Notes under the pieces: generated by a model
The model's input: only the letters and a program-made list of their open reading frames with translations
What the model was told of the DNA's origin: nothing
Database searches by the model: none
Translations under genes and position numbers: made by a program
From: Arthrobacter sp. GMC3
GTDB taxonomy: Bacteria > Actinomycetota > Actinomycetes > Actinomycetales > Micrococcaceae
Direction of reading: 5' to 3'
Assembly (NCBI RefSeq): GCF_002929305.1
Contig: NZ_PJIO01000002.1
Span: forward strand, 496,001 to 560,000
DNA length: 64,000 bases
Part shown: positions 27,966-35,011 of the stretch, piece by piece
How positions within the stretch are numbered: position 1 is the first letter of the stretch
How the letters are laid out: each line of letters begins with the position of its first letter

Positions 27966-29093
27966 CTAGGCGGAGACGCTGGTGAGGTTGGGCGCCTGGG
28001 TGGGTTCGTCGTCGAGCATGGCAGGCAGGTGAACGGCTTCCTCATCGCGGTGCCGGCCAAGAATGGCCAGCGTAATGCCCGCCGCCGACCAAACCACCAG
28101 AACCAGCCAGTGGATTCCTACGGAGGCGTTCGGGAAATAGGACAGGTCCCGCAGCAGCGTTCCTGTGGCACCGGGCACGAACCACTGGCCGATCTGACCC
28201 CAGGCGCCGGGGAGGAACTCCTGGGGTGAGGTCAGGGAGGAGATCGGGTTGCCGATGAACATGGTCAGCACGGCACCGATCGGGATGCCCGGCTTGCCCA
28301 GCAGGGACTCGAGCCCCACGATGGTGATCGCAATGGCGAACAGGCCCAGCCCCATGGCCAGGGCGTTGAGCAGGTACGGCCCGGAGAGAATACTGAACCA
28401 GCCTTGCAAGATGCCGACCAGGCCCAGCCCTCCAGCCACGCCGTAGACGGCGGCGGCCGCCAAGCGGCGCCGGAAGCCTGTCACCACCAAGGAAATCAGC
28501 ACACCGCCGATCATTCCCCCCATGGCCAGCGGCAGGCCCAGCAGGGCCAACCCGGTCCCGCGGGGATCCTTCGGGTTCAGCGGCGCTAGGTCAGTAACAG
28601 TCACCTTGGGCGCCGCGACGGGTTGCATGGCCGCAGTCACCGCGGACAAATCACCGGAGGCAAGGGCTGCCTGGAGATGGGCTGTTTGGGTGGCGGCCGC
28701 CTGTTGTGCCAGACCCTGGGAGATGGTGGCGGCTGCCTGGTTCATGATCTGGACAACCACTGGGCTGGCCGCTGAAGCCGTGAGTACCTCGATCCCGGAT
28801 CCATCCTCGGCAATCACAAATGCGCCATAGGCGTCCCGGGTCTCGACGGCGTCGACGGCGGCTTCCCGGCCGTCGGCGGGGCTGATGGTGAAGGCCCCCG
28901 CCTTGTCGAGCTGGGCGTTCAGGGCGGTTGCTGCGGGGCCGCTTCCGGAGACGACGACCGGCAAGTTGTGCACGCTGGAGGTCACCGTGGGCCAGAGGAA
29001 GGCCAAAAGTACAACGGCGACAACGGCTGCGGCTCCCACGGCCGTTGCAAGTGTCAGGCCCCAGCGGGTGTGGGGCGGAGTGTTGGTGGACAT
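27966..29093 (-). CDS. Membrane protein resembling YhgE/Pip or ABC-2-type permeases
   Basis: 375 residues: one N-terminal membrane helix (near 15-37), a soluble external part of about 150 residues, then five or six membrane helices from about 190. This is the topology of DUF3533 and YhgE/Pip-type proteins, related to ABC-2 exporters. The cytoplasmic tail is acidic. It is divergent from a TetR regulator with a palindromic operator between them, so it may be a drug- or lipid-responsive exporter component. No ATPase is encoded nearby. The function is uncertain. Confidence 0.75.
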   Translation of the reverse strand: MSTNTPPHTRWGLTLATAVGAAAVVAVVLLAFLWPTVTSSVHNLPVVVSGSGPAATALNAQLDKAGAFTISPADGREAAVDAVETRDAYGAFVIAEDGSGIEVLTASAASPVVVQIMNQAAATISQGLAQQAAATQTAHLQAALASGDLSAVTAAMQPVAAPKVTVTDLAPLNPKDPRGTGLALLGLPLAMGGMIGGVLISLVVTGFRRRLAAAAVYGVAGGLGLVGILQGWFSILSGPYLLNALAMGLGLFAIAITIVGLESLLGKPGIPIGAVLTMFIGNPISSLTSPQEFLPGAWGQIGQWFVPGATGTLLRDLSYFPNASVGIHWLVLVVWSAAGITLAILGRHRDEEAVHLPAMLDDEPTQAPNLTSVSA

Positions 29094-29121
29094 GGAGACT
29101 CCTGGAAATGGTTTGCAAGAA

Positions 29122-29135
29122 AACGAATGTTCGTT
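29122..29135. promoter_or_regulatory. TetR-type operator in a divergent promoter region
   Basis: AACGAA-TG-TTCGTT, a perfect 6-bp inverted repeat with a 2-bp spacer, midway in the 112-bp gap between the membrane protein gene and the TetR gene. A looser related element (GAACGATCATTC) lies at 29170-29181. Confidence 0.6.
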
Positions 29136-29205
29136 CTTTATTAAGCCACCGTGGGAAGCCCTGTGTCAAGAACGATCATTCTCTTTTGGTGGTAATGTGC
29201 CTGAC

Positions 29206-29802
29206 ATGCCCCGCGTGAGTGACGAACATAGACAACTGATGACCCTGCGAATCGAGCAGGCAGCCTTGGAGTGCGCCCAGCGCAAGGGGCTGGCCGTGAT
29301 GTCGATGGCGGACATCATTAGCGAATCGGGGCTATCCGCCGGGGCGATCTATGGCTACTACAAAGGTAAGGACGAGATCCTTGCCGCACTGGCAACACGC
29401 CTGGTGGGTGGAAGGGTGGCGAAACTGGATGAACTCGCGGCCCGTTCCCCCGTTCCACACCCGGCCGAGGGCTTGCTGGAATTCATGGGTTCGGTCTCCG
29501 GCCCGTTGCGCGATGGCAGTCTGGTGGTCCAGATTTGGGGGATGTCTTCACATTCGGAGTCCATTGGCGCCATTGCCCGCGATTCTTACGGACAGCTACA
29601 AGAGCATCTGGCTGCGTATCTGGCGGCCTGGTACGGGGAAACCCGTGGCTTGGCAGGCGAAGAGGGGACGCAGGCGGCAGTGGCCATCTTGCCGGCGGTC
29701 CTTGCGCTTATGCAGGGGTGGCTGTTCAAGGTTCCCATGGCGGGGACCCGGGACGACAATGCCTACCTGGATTCCGTGAGGGCCCTGCTGCGAAATCTCT
29801 AG
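29206..29802 (+). CDS. TetR-family transcriptional regulator
   Basis: From the ATG at 29206, 198 residues with an N-terminal TetR helix-turn-helix (ADIISESGLSAGAIYGYYKG, near 32-51) and a helical ligand-binding C-terminal half. The frame is open further upstream, but the HTH lies at the expected distance from this ATG. It is divergent from the YhgE/Pip-like membrane protein gene, which it probably represses with itself through the palindrome at 29122. The inducer is unknown. Confidence 0.88.
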   Translation: MPRVSDEHRQLMTLRIEQAALECAQRKGLAVMSMADIISESGLSAGAIYGYYKGKDEILAALATRLVGGRVAKLDELAARSPVPHPAEGLLEFMGSVSGPLRDGSLVVQIWGMSSHSESIGAIARDSYGQLQEHLAAYLAAWYGETRGLAGEEGTQAAVAILPAVLALMQGWLFKVPMAGTRDDNAYLDSVRALLRNL

Positions 29803-29839
29803 GCCGCCTTCGGCCTCAGCGCGCGGCGTGAGTTAAACA

Positions 29840-29867
29840 AAAGAACCCCGAGTTATCGGGGTTCTTT
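29840..29867. terminator. Terminator of tetR and of the original tRNA-Thr
   Basis: AAAGAACCCCGA (29840-29851) pairs perfectly with TCGGGGTTCTTT (29856-29867) around GTTA. On the minus strand it directly follows the orphaned 3' half of tRNA-Thr and ends in a U-run, so it was probably that tRNA's terminator before phage insertion. Confidence 0.8.
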
Positions 29868-29908
29868 GGGGCCTCCAAACAGAATCGAACTGTTGACCTT
29901 CTCATTAC
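29868..29908 (-). pseudogene. 3' half of tRNA-Thr left at attL
   Basis: On the minus strand this reads from the anticodon loop through variable loop, T-arm (AACAG-TTCGATT-CTGTT, fully paired) and acceptor TGGAGGC. It matches 36 of 41 positions of 48535-48575, and the T-stem differences are compensatory. It lacks the 5' half, which lies 18.7 kb away at the right prophage end. It is therefore the displaced host 3' end, not a functional tRNA. Confidence 0.85.
29895..29908. repeat. attL core
   Basis: 14-bp direct repeat identical to 48562-48575. It covers the last two anticodon bases to the variable loop of tRNA-Thr. To its left is host tRNA 3' sequence; to its right, phage DNA leading to the integrase operon. 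Confidence 0.85.
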
Positions 29909-29955
29909 AACGTCATCACTTTAGATCATCACCGCCGGAACTTGGCGGTGGCACG

Positions 29956-30171
29956 ATGAGTCTCAACGTCCAAATTGGCGAGCATGAAAAGCTGGAATCA
30001 ACCTACGCTATGTTTGCCGTCCGCGACATGCAGCAGGGGAACACCTTCAGCGCGAACCATGGCATGGAGCAAGCCGCCATGCACCGCCATCTTGCCTATG
30101 AGCTACAGGACACTTCAGACATTGCATGGGCCGCATACTTGGCGTGGGCCGACGAAAAGCGCGCCGCGTGA
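29956..30171 (+). CDS. Small phage protein, first gene after attP
   Basis: 71 residues (MSLNVQIGEHEKLESTYAMF...), soluble, with no recognised family. In the prophage it starts 48 bp inside attL. In the excised phage its ATG would overlap the repressor stop (ATGA), making it the gene directly coupled to the repressor. Its own end overlaps the next ORF by 4 bp. A recombination-directionality or regulatory role is possible from position only. Confidence 0.7.
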   Translation: MSLNVQIGEHEKLESTYAMFAVRDMQQGNTFSANHGMEQAAMHRHLAYELQDTSDIAWAAYLAWADEKRAA

Positions 30172-30335
30172 TCCGGCTGGGGCTGCTGCACGACATGGCC
30201 AACGCCCACGCCCGGAACTGCGCCCAGGAAGTCTTGTCCGGCAACCATGCGAAGGCGGGGCGCTTCGCAACAATGTATGCGGAGACGGTCACCGAGATAG
30301 AGAAACTTGAAGGCGCAGCTACCGTAAGCAAATGA
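30168..30335 (+). CDS. Small phage protein between attP-proximal ORF and integrase
   Basis: 55 residues from a GTG that overlaps the upstream stop (GTGA); its stop overlaps the integrase start (ATGA). The sequence (IRLGLLHDMANAHARNCAQE...) is predicted helical. The frame also opens upstream at 30126, but the overlap geometry favours 30168. The family is unknown. Tight coupling suggests a partner of, or dosage link to, integrase. Confidence 0.65.
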   Translation: MIRLGLLHDMANAHARNCAQEVLSGNHAKAGRFATMYAETVTEIEKLEGAATVSK

Positions 30336-31171
30336 ACACACTTTCACTCCTCACCGAATGGCAAGCATGGCAACGAGCCGGGGGACTCAGCGAACGAACC
30401 ATAGCGGAGCGAACAGGCACCCTGAACCACATGGCCGTGTTCTTAGACAAGGATTTGAGCGAGCTCGCCGCCGCCGGAATCATCACCTTTCTCGGGCGCA
30501 AGGGGATTGGGCCAGCCAGCCGGGCCACCTATCACGCGAGCATTCGGGCGTTCTGTGCGTGGGCCGTTGAAGCGGAGCATTTCACCGTCAACCCGGCCAC
30601 GAAAACGCCGTCGCCTAAGCGTCCTAGGAACCTGCCCCGGCCCGTCGCTGCGGCACAACTCGGGGCCATCCTGAAAGCGGCCACCAGGAACCGAACCCGG
30701 ATGATGGTCCTCCTTGCGGCGCTGGCAGGGTTGAGAGTGCATGAGGTAGCCAAGATTCAGGGCCAGGACATTGACATGGACAACGGCACACTGACGGTCA
30801 CCGGCAAGGGCGGCGGAACACAGGTGATGCCGCTGCACCCGCTCTTGATCGACATGGCGCGAGGATTCCCGCGTGAAGGCTACTGGTTCACCACGTACAA
30901 CGGGAACAAGGAGCGGGATTCGGGGCCGGTCCTGCCGTCGGCGGTCGGAACAGCCATCAGCCGGGCCATGGGGCGTGCTGGGGTCCACGGAACACCACAC
31001 CAGCTACGCCACTGGTACGGGACCGCGCTACTGGAACAGGGCGTGGACCTGCGAACCGTTCAGGAGCTTATGCGGCACCAGTCCATCGCCTCCACGCAGA
31101 TTTACACCAAAGTCAGCGACGTGCGCCGCCGCGCAGCAATTAACCTACTCGTGCTACCAGAGGCTGCTTGA
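30332..31171 (+). CDS. int: Tyrosine recombinase integrase
   Basis: Catalyses site-specific recombination between attP and the tRNA-Thr attB. The 279 residues contain a SAM-like core-binding domain (about 1-90) and a catalytic domain with Arg135 (GLRVHEV), Lys159, the HxxR pair His223 and Arg226 (TPHQLRHWYG), His249 and nucleophile Tyr258. It lacks the large N-terminal arm-binding domain of lambda Int and is close in size to XerC/D. Only in the excised form would it lie downstream of the repressor promoter. It is followed by a strong terminator. Confidence 0.93.
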   Translation: MNTLSLLTEWQAWQRAGGLSERTIAERTGTLNHMAVFLDKDLSELAAAGIITFLGRKGIGPASRATYHASIRAFCAWAVEAEHFTVNPATKTPSPKRPRNLPRPVAAAQLGAILKAATRNRTRMMVLLAALAGLRVHEVAKIQGQDIDMDNGTLTVTGKGGGTQVMPLHPLLIDMARGFPREGYWFTTYNGNKERDSGPVLPSAVGTAISRAMGRAGVHGTPHQLRHWYGTALLEQGVDLRTVQELMRHQSIASTQIYTKVSDVRRRAAINLLVLPEAA

Positions 31172-31186
31172 TTCTGGGCAGCAGAG

Positions 31187-31223
31187 AGCCGGGCCAGTGG
31201 TAACCCCACGGCCCGGCTTTTCT
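31187..31223 (+). terminator. Terminator of the integrase operon
   Basis: AGCCGGGCC (31187-31195) pairs with GGCCCGGCT (31210-31218), with GTGG/CCAC extending the stem inside, followed by TTTTCTGTTT. It separates the plus-strand integrase unit from the convergent end of the lytic genes. Confidence 0.85.
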
Positions 31224-31225
31224 GT

Positions 31226-31534
31226 TTACGGGCGGACCACGAACACGGCGGCTAGTACGCCGGTGCCGATGGCTCCCATGACGAGCCGTCCGGCCCATTG
31301 CTGCCACGACTCTAGCCGCGTCACATCGGCGGCAAGGGCACCTGTCACGGCGGTGCGCAGGGCCACTTGTGCGGTGATCTTGGCCTCGATGCCCTTCTCA
31401 ATGTTGCGCACGTCCTGCCAGGTGGGCCGGTCGTCCATTTTCTTGGATAGGTCACTGATTTGCCCGGTGATGCCTTCCAGCTTGGACACCACCACGGCCA
31501 GTGTCACTTCTTCAGTTTCAACGGGAGGGGTCAT
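31226..31534 (-). CDS. Membrane-anchored phage protein, possible second holin or holin partner
   Basis: 102 residues from the ATG at 31534 (AGAAGGA upstream). The N-terminal part is predicted coiled-coil (about 10-60). A single membrane helix lies near the C-terminus (LVMGAIGTGVLAAVFVV), ending in RP. It overlaps the holin gene by 17 bp and is the last gene of the lytic unit. Single-helix proteins beside a two-helix holin are common in actinophage lysis cassettes and may act as antiholin or as a spanin-like helper. The role is inferred from position. Confidence 0.75.
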   Translation of the reverse strand: MTPPVETEEVTLAVVVSKLEGITGQISDLSKKMDDRPTWQDVRNIEKGIEAKITAQVALRTAVTGALAADVTRLESWQQWAGRLVMGAIGTGVLAAVFVVRP

Positions 31535-31727
31535 CGTCCTTCTTCTCGTGTCGTCCACCAGTGGTCTTCTTGGTGGTGTTGGCGAATGCCAGCCCGTTGC
31601 CCAGAACAGCGGCGGTCAGGGCCAGCCAGAGCGGCAGTGATTCGGCGGTAACAAGCCCGTAGAACAGGGCCAGCGCTCCTAGGGCGGCTACGATCCCGTA
31701 CACGTAGCGGCGTTGCGTCTCACTCAC
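31518..31727 (-). CDS. Holin, two membrane helices
   Basis: From a GTG at 31727 that overlaps the endolysin stop (GTGA), 69 residues: a short N-terminus, two membrane helices (near 9-26 and 30-48), and a highly charged Lys/Asp-rich tail. This is the class II holin pattern. It would form the membrane lesion that releases the endolysin. The frame is open further upstream, but that region is the endolysin gene. Confidence 0.8.
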   Translation of the reverse strand: MSETQRRYVYGIVAALGALALFYGLVTAESLPLWLALTAAVLGNGLAFANTTKKTTGGRHEKKDDDPSR

Positions 31728-32404
31728 AGGTGGGGGAGTCCTTCCAAGGTGTTTTCGGCGGCGTTGGCCCAGACAAAGTAGCCGGAGCGGGTGAGGTACC
31801 ACGCGTTGTCACCGGTCCCGTAGGGGTCTTGTCCGGTGACGAACCCGCGCACGGCCAAGGTGGCACCTTGGGCGAGACCTTCGGGGTATTCCGGCGCGAG
31901 CGGTGCCGTAGCGTCGGGTGCGGTGCGGACCCACGCCACCGCGTTGGTCACGGTGCGACTGGCCAGCGAATCGGCCGGCGGGGCAGGCGTAGGTTGGCCG
32001 GTCACAATGTCCTGGCCGCGCAGGAACCCCAGTAAGCCGTCATAGCTGAGGGTTACTTCCTGGAAGGGGCCGGGGTTCTGGGACATGAATTGTCCGGTGC
32101 CGTTGCCGTTGTCGGAGAGGAACAGGGCCACATGGCCGTAGCCACGCCCGGCGGCGGGATCGTAGTTGACGTAGGCGCCATAGCTACCGGACCAGATACC
32201 CCAGGAACCATAGATGCCACCGTTCGTGGGTGCTTTGTCGTAGCTGTCCCAGTTCAGTGTCCAGAGGTCGCACGCGCCCACTGCGGAATAGGGCTCACCT
32301 TTGACGGTATCGGTGTTGGCGAGCCAGAACGCGGCCAAGCACTGGCCCCAAGCAATGGTGCGATTGCGTTGGTTGTCGATGAACTGCTTGATGGAAATAG
32401 GCAT
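31724..32404 (-). CDS. Endolysin with CHAP-like amidase/peptidase and SH3 domains
   Basis: 226 residues. The N-terminal 130 or so look like a CHAP domain: Cys22 in WGQCLAAFW as nucleophile and His91 in GRGYGHVALFLSD. After a Pro-rich linker (near 137-145) comes an SH3-type cell-wall binding segment (VRTAPDATAPL...WYLTRSGYFVWANAA). No signal peptide is present, so release depends on the holin encoded directly downstream. It cleaves host peptidoglycan at the end of infection. Confidence 0.85.
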   Translation of the reverse strand: MPISIKQFIDNQRNRTIAWGQCLAAFWLANTDTVKGEPYSAVGACDLWTLNWDSYDKAPTNGGIYGSWGIWSGSYGAYVNYDPAAGRGYGHVALFLSDNGNGTGQFMSQNPGPFQEVTLSYDGLLGFLRGQDIVTGQPTPAPPADSLASRTVTNAVAWVRTAPDATAPLAPEYPEGLAQGATLAVRGFVTGQDPYGTGDNAWYLTRSGYFVWANAAENTLEGLPHL

Positions 32405-32417
32405 TGAATTTCTTCTT

Positions 32418-32783
32418 TCAGGTTAGGTTTTGCTGAACGGCGAACCAGGTCAGACGGACGCCAGTTTGTGTCGAGCCACCACGGTTATCACCGGCAATGT
32501 TCGCGCTGTTGACAGTGATTGTTGAGACACCGCAGGACGGAATAATTTGGCCGGTACTAGCGGTGACAAACACCAACGGTGGTGAAGTGAAAAGCCCAGG
32601 CGGAAATGTGATGGTCTGGATCGTCCAGCTACCACCGCCAACGTCAACCGGACCAGTGATGCCGGAGCAGGAGGGGCGGAAGCCTAGCTTGATGAGGGCA
32701 TCGCGCAAGGCTGTAGTGTGGGCCGGGACGTTGGCGACGGCTTCGCCCGATACCATGACGGGGATTGTGTCCTTGAAGGGCAT
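32418..32783 (-). CDS. Small tail protein with H-type-lectin-like domain
   Basis: 121 residues. The C-terminal part (FPPGLFTSPPLVFVTAS...VRLTWFAVQQ) has the strand pattern of the H-type lectin domain seen in phage receptor-binding proteins. The N-terminal 40 residues could anchor it to the tail. It overlaps the M23 peptidase gene by one base (TAATG). Between tail genes and endolysin, a role in host recognition is plausible. The lectin match is by eye. Confidence 0.65.
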   Translation of the reverse strand: MPFKDTIPVMVSGEAVANVPAHTTALRDALIKLGFRPSCSGITGPVDVGGGSWTIQTITFPPGLFTSPPLVFVTASTGQIIPSCGVSTITVNSANIAGDNRGGSTQTGVRLTWFAVQQNLT

Positions 32784-33247
32784 TACTCGGTTCCTTCGGT
32801 GTCGTCGGCGGTATGGGTGCCGGTGGTGAAGGTGGGGCGTTCCCGTCCCGCGTAGCCGTTGCTGAAGTCCGGCGGGTCGGCCAGCACTTCAAAGTGGAGA
32901 TGATCACTCCCCGCGGTACCGGTGTGCCCCACTGCACCGATGACTTCCCCGGCTTCCACAGGTTGGCCCTCGGTGACGTTGACGGCGGATAGGTGGGCGT
33001 ATCCGGTGAAGTGGGTGCCGTGGCTGATCAAGACGGCCACACCGGCGTGGTGGGTGAGCCAGGGATGGTGCTGGGACCATCCAGCGTGCACGATGGTGCC
33101 CGGCGCGGCAGCAGCGACGGGCGTGCCCTCGGGGGCGGTGTAGTCGATGCCGTTGTGGCCAAGCTGGCCTAGGCTGCGGTACAGGGCGCGGTTGGTGCCG
33201 AAGTCCTGCAAAACGGGGGCGTCGATGGGTGGGCGTAGCGTGTCCAT
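32783..33247 (-). CDS. M23-family metallopeptidase (LytM type), probably tail-associated
   Basis: 154 residues with the LytM zinc site: His31 and Asp35 in GHNGIDYTAPEG, and HLH at 116-118 in GSDHLHFEV. M23 enzymes cut peptidoglycan cross-bridges. Placed between the minor tail protein and the lectin-like protein, it may help DNA entry or add to lysis beside the CHAP endolysin. It has no signal peptide or wall-binding domain. Residues after about 125 are low-complexity and acidic. Confidence 0.85.
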   Translation of the reverse strand: MDTLRPPIDAPVLQDFGTNRALYRSLGQLGHNGIDYTAPEGTPVAAAAPGTIVHAGWSQHHPWLTHHAGVAVLISHGTHFTGYAHLSAVNVTEGQPVEAGEVIGAVGHTGTAGSDHLHFEVLADPPDFSNGYAGRERPTFTTGTHTADDTEGTE

Positions 33248-33256
33248 GGTTTTCCT

Positions 33257-35011
33257 TTAGTAGTCGGCGGCTTTGCTGACGGTTCCCAGTTGAAGGAACG
33301 TCAGGTTTGTGAATTTGGTGAAGGGCATGTTGTTGTAGGGCGGTCGTGAGAGGTCGTAGAACGTGACCGTCACTGGTGCGATGAGATCGGCAGGTTCCAA
33401 GTCCAAGGAGAGTTTGGTTTCCTTGCCGAAGGTCATGGATGCGCCGTTGATCCGGTGGTACGGGCCGATCAGAGCCGGGGCGTCAGGGACGTGGACAAGA
33501 CGGCGGAACCCGGTCATGGCGTTGAAGATTGACCACGACGGCAACGTTTCTGGCAGTCGGGCCACCACTACGTTGGCGCTATCAGCGAGCCGGTAGACCG
33601 GGTTCGCTTGTGCTGTCACCATGCGCTGTGCTTGCTGCCACGCCTTACCACTAGCGGACGGAAGATCAGTGTCCAGGGTTCGGGCCATGGGGCCGTAGTT
33701 GCTGATGGACGCGGTGTTGCTGATCGTCGCCGCCGCGTCCTCAGACCCGCCCTCGGTCGCCACCCTGTAGTTGAACTTGACCGTGTTCGATAGCCCGGTG
33801 ATGGACGTGGACAGCGGACCCTTGCGGATACTTCCCGCTGGAATCTTCACCAAAGACGGATCTTCAACGATGGCTAGGGTGCCGCTGACGACTTCAAGGG
33901 AAAGGGTGGTGCGCGGTGGTGTGGCAGTGGTGATCAAGGTTTCGTACTGGGGAGACGCCATGGCAACGGTGCCGATGGAGGTAGCGATACGCTGAAACAC
34001 CGACAACGCGGACTGGTTATCAATGTCCCGGTAGGCCAGCATGGTCTGATCTGAGGGGTTGGTTTGGAACGTCATCACGTTGGCTGGAACCAGTTGGCTT
34101 AGTCGCCCAATTCGCTGTTCGGCGTCCTGTGCTGGCCACGGCTCATCACCGATCATGAGCCGCCCGGCAGATGCCGTAATGTCCGATGCCTGAAAGCTCA
34201 CCCAGCGGCCCGCCTGTCGGGTTTCGGTTTCCTTCTCAGTGAGCAGGTTCACGGTGTCTAGGTAGACGGTCCCCCCGGTCGGTGGGGCAGTCAGTCGCAC
34301 GATGAACCGTGCCTTGACAGCGGTGGCTGGGGCTAGCCTTGGTTCCGTGTAGATCGGGAACCATGGCTGGTCGTTGACAGCCACACGGTGGTTGGGCACG
34401 TAGTCAGTGCTTATTGATGTTCCGGCAGCGTTGAACCACTCCACTTCTAGGTTGGGTTGGGAAAAGTCGTCGTTGGCGTGGGCGGTGAACACATAGGCTT
34501 TTCCAGCCACCACCGGGGCGCGTGGTGTCCGGATAATTGCAGCAGTGCCACCAATTGCACCGGGTTCCGAGGGGGCCTTGAGGCCCACACGGTGCGGGGA
34601 TGCGGTGAGTAGGCCCGTCGCGGGAACGGGGCGGGCGGTGCCGGTAGTGAACTCCCACCCGGCCAGGGTGGTGAGGTTCCGGGAATTGGGAAAGCGGGGT
34701 CCGTAGGTGGCCCCGTCTACGTCTTCGATGGTGAGTCCGTCGATGCGGCCACGGAACACGGGGGCGTAGCCGGGCCAGCCGGACACCATATAGGACACGC
34801 GGTCATTCAAGGTGGGGTGAAAAGCGGCGTAATCCAGGGGGATGAAAATCTTCCCGGCCATGGTGGTGGGGCTCGGCTGGTCGCTGCACGTGTCGGCACC
34901 GTATTTGACAACGGTGGGACTGAATGCGGTGGGTACTTGGAACGCGCCGGGCACGCCACTGTTGTAGGCGAACCCGGAAACAGCCAGGCGGTGTTCGGTG
35001 ATGGCTACCAT
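33257..35011 (-). CDS. Minor tail protein
   Basis: 584 residues of beta-rich sequence directly downstream of the tape measure gene (7-bp overlap), the usual place for the distal tail/tip protein of siphoviruses. A central segment (about 125-265: AGKAYVFTAHAND...GGTVYLDTVNLLTE) resembles a carbohydrate-binding jelly-roll inserted in the tail protein, which would fit wall or sugar recognition. No enzymatic motif is seen. The role is from position and composition. Confidence 0.8.
   Translation of the reverse strand: MVAITEHRLAVSGFAYNSGVPGAFQVPTAFSPTVVKYGADTCSDQPSPTTMAGKIFIPLDYAAFHPTLNDRVSYMVSGWPGYAPVFRGRIDGLTIEDVDGATYGPRFPNSRNLTTLAGWEFTTGTARPVPATGLLTASPHRVGLKAPSEPGAIGGTAAIIRTPRAPVVAGKAYVFTAHANDDFSQPNLEVEWFNAAGTSISTDYVPNHRVAVNDQPWFPIYTEPRLAPATAVKARFIVRLTAPPTGGTVYLDTVNLLTEKETETRQAGRWVSFQASDITASAGRLMIGDEPWPAQDAEQRIGRLSQLVPANVMTFQTNPSDQTMLAYRDIDNQSALSVFQRIATSIGTVAMASPQYETLITTATPPRTTLSLEVVSGTLAIVEDPSLVKIPAGSIRKGPLSTSITGLSNTVKFNYRVATEGGSEDAAATISNTASISNYGPMARTLDTDLPSASGKAWQQAQRMVTAQANPVYRLADSANVVVARLPETLPSWSIFNAMTGFRRLVHVPDAPALIGPYHRINGASMTFGKETKLSLDLEPADLIAPVTVTFYDLSRPPYNNMPFTKFTNLTFLQLGTVSKAADY

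Noticed and set aside
28885-29205. Upstream in-frame extension of the TetR gene.
   Set aside because: It runs antisense through the divergent membrane protein gene and the operator. The ATG at 29206 gives a normal TetR length.
29868-29908. Possible functional tRNA at the left prophage end.
   Set aside because: Only the 3' half is present. No D-arm or 5' acceptor strand follows on the minus strand.
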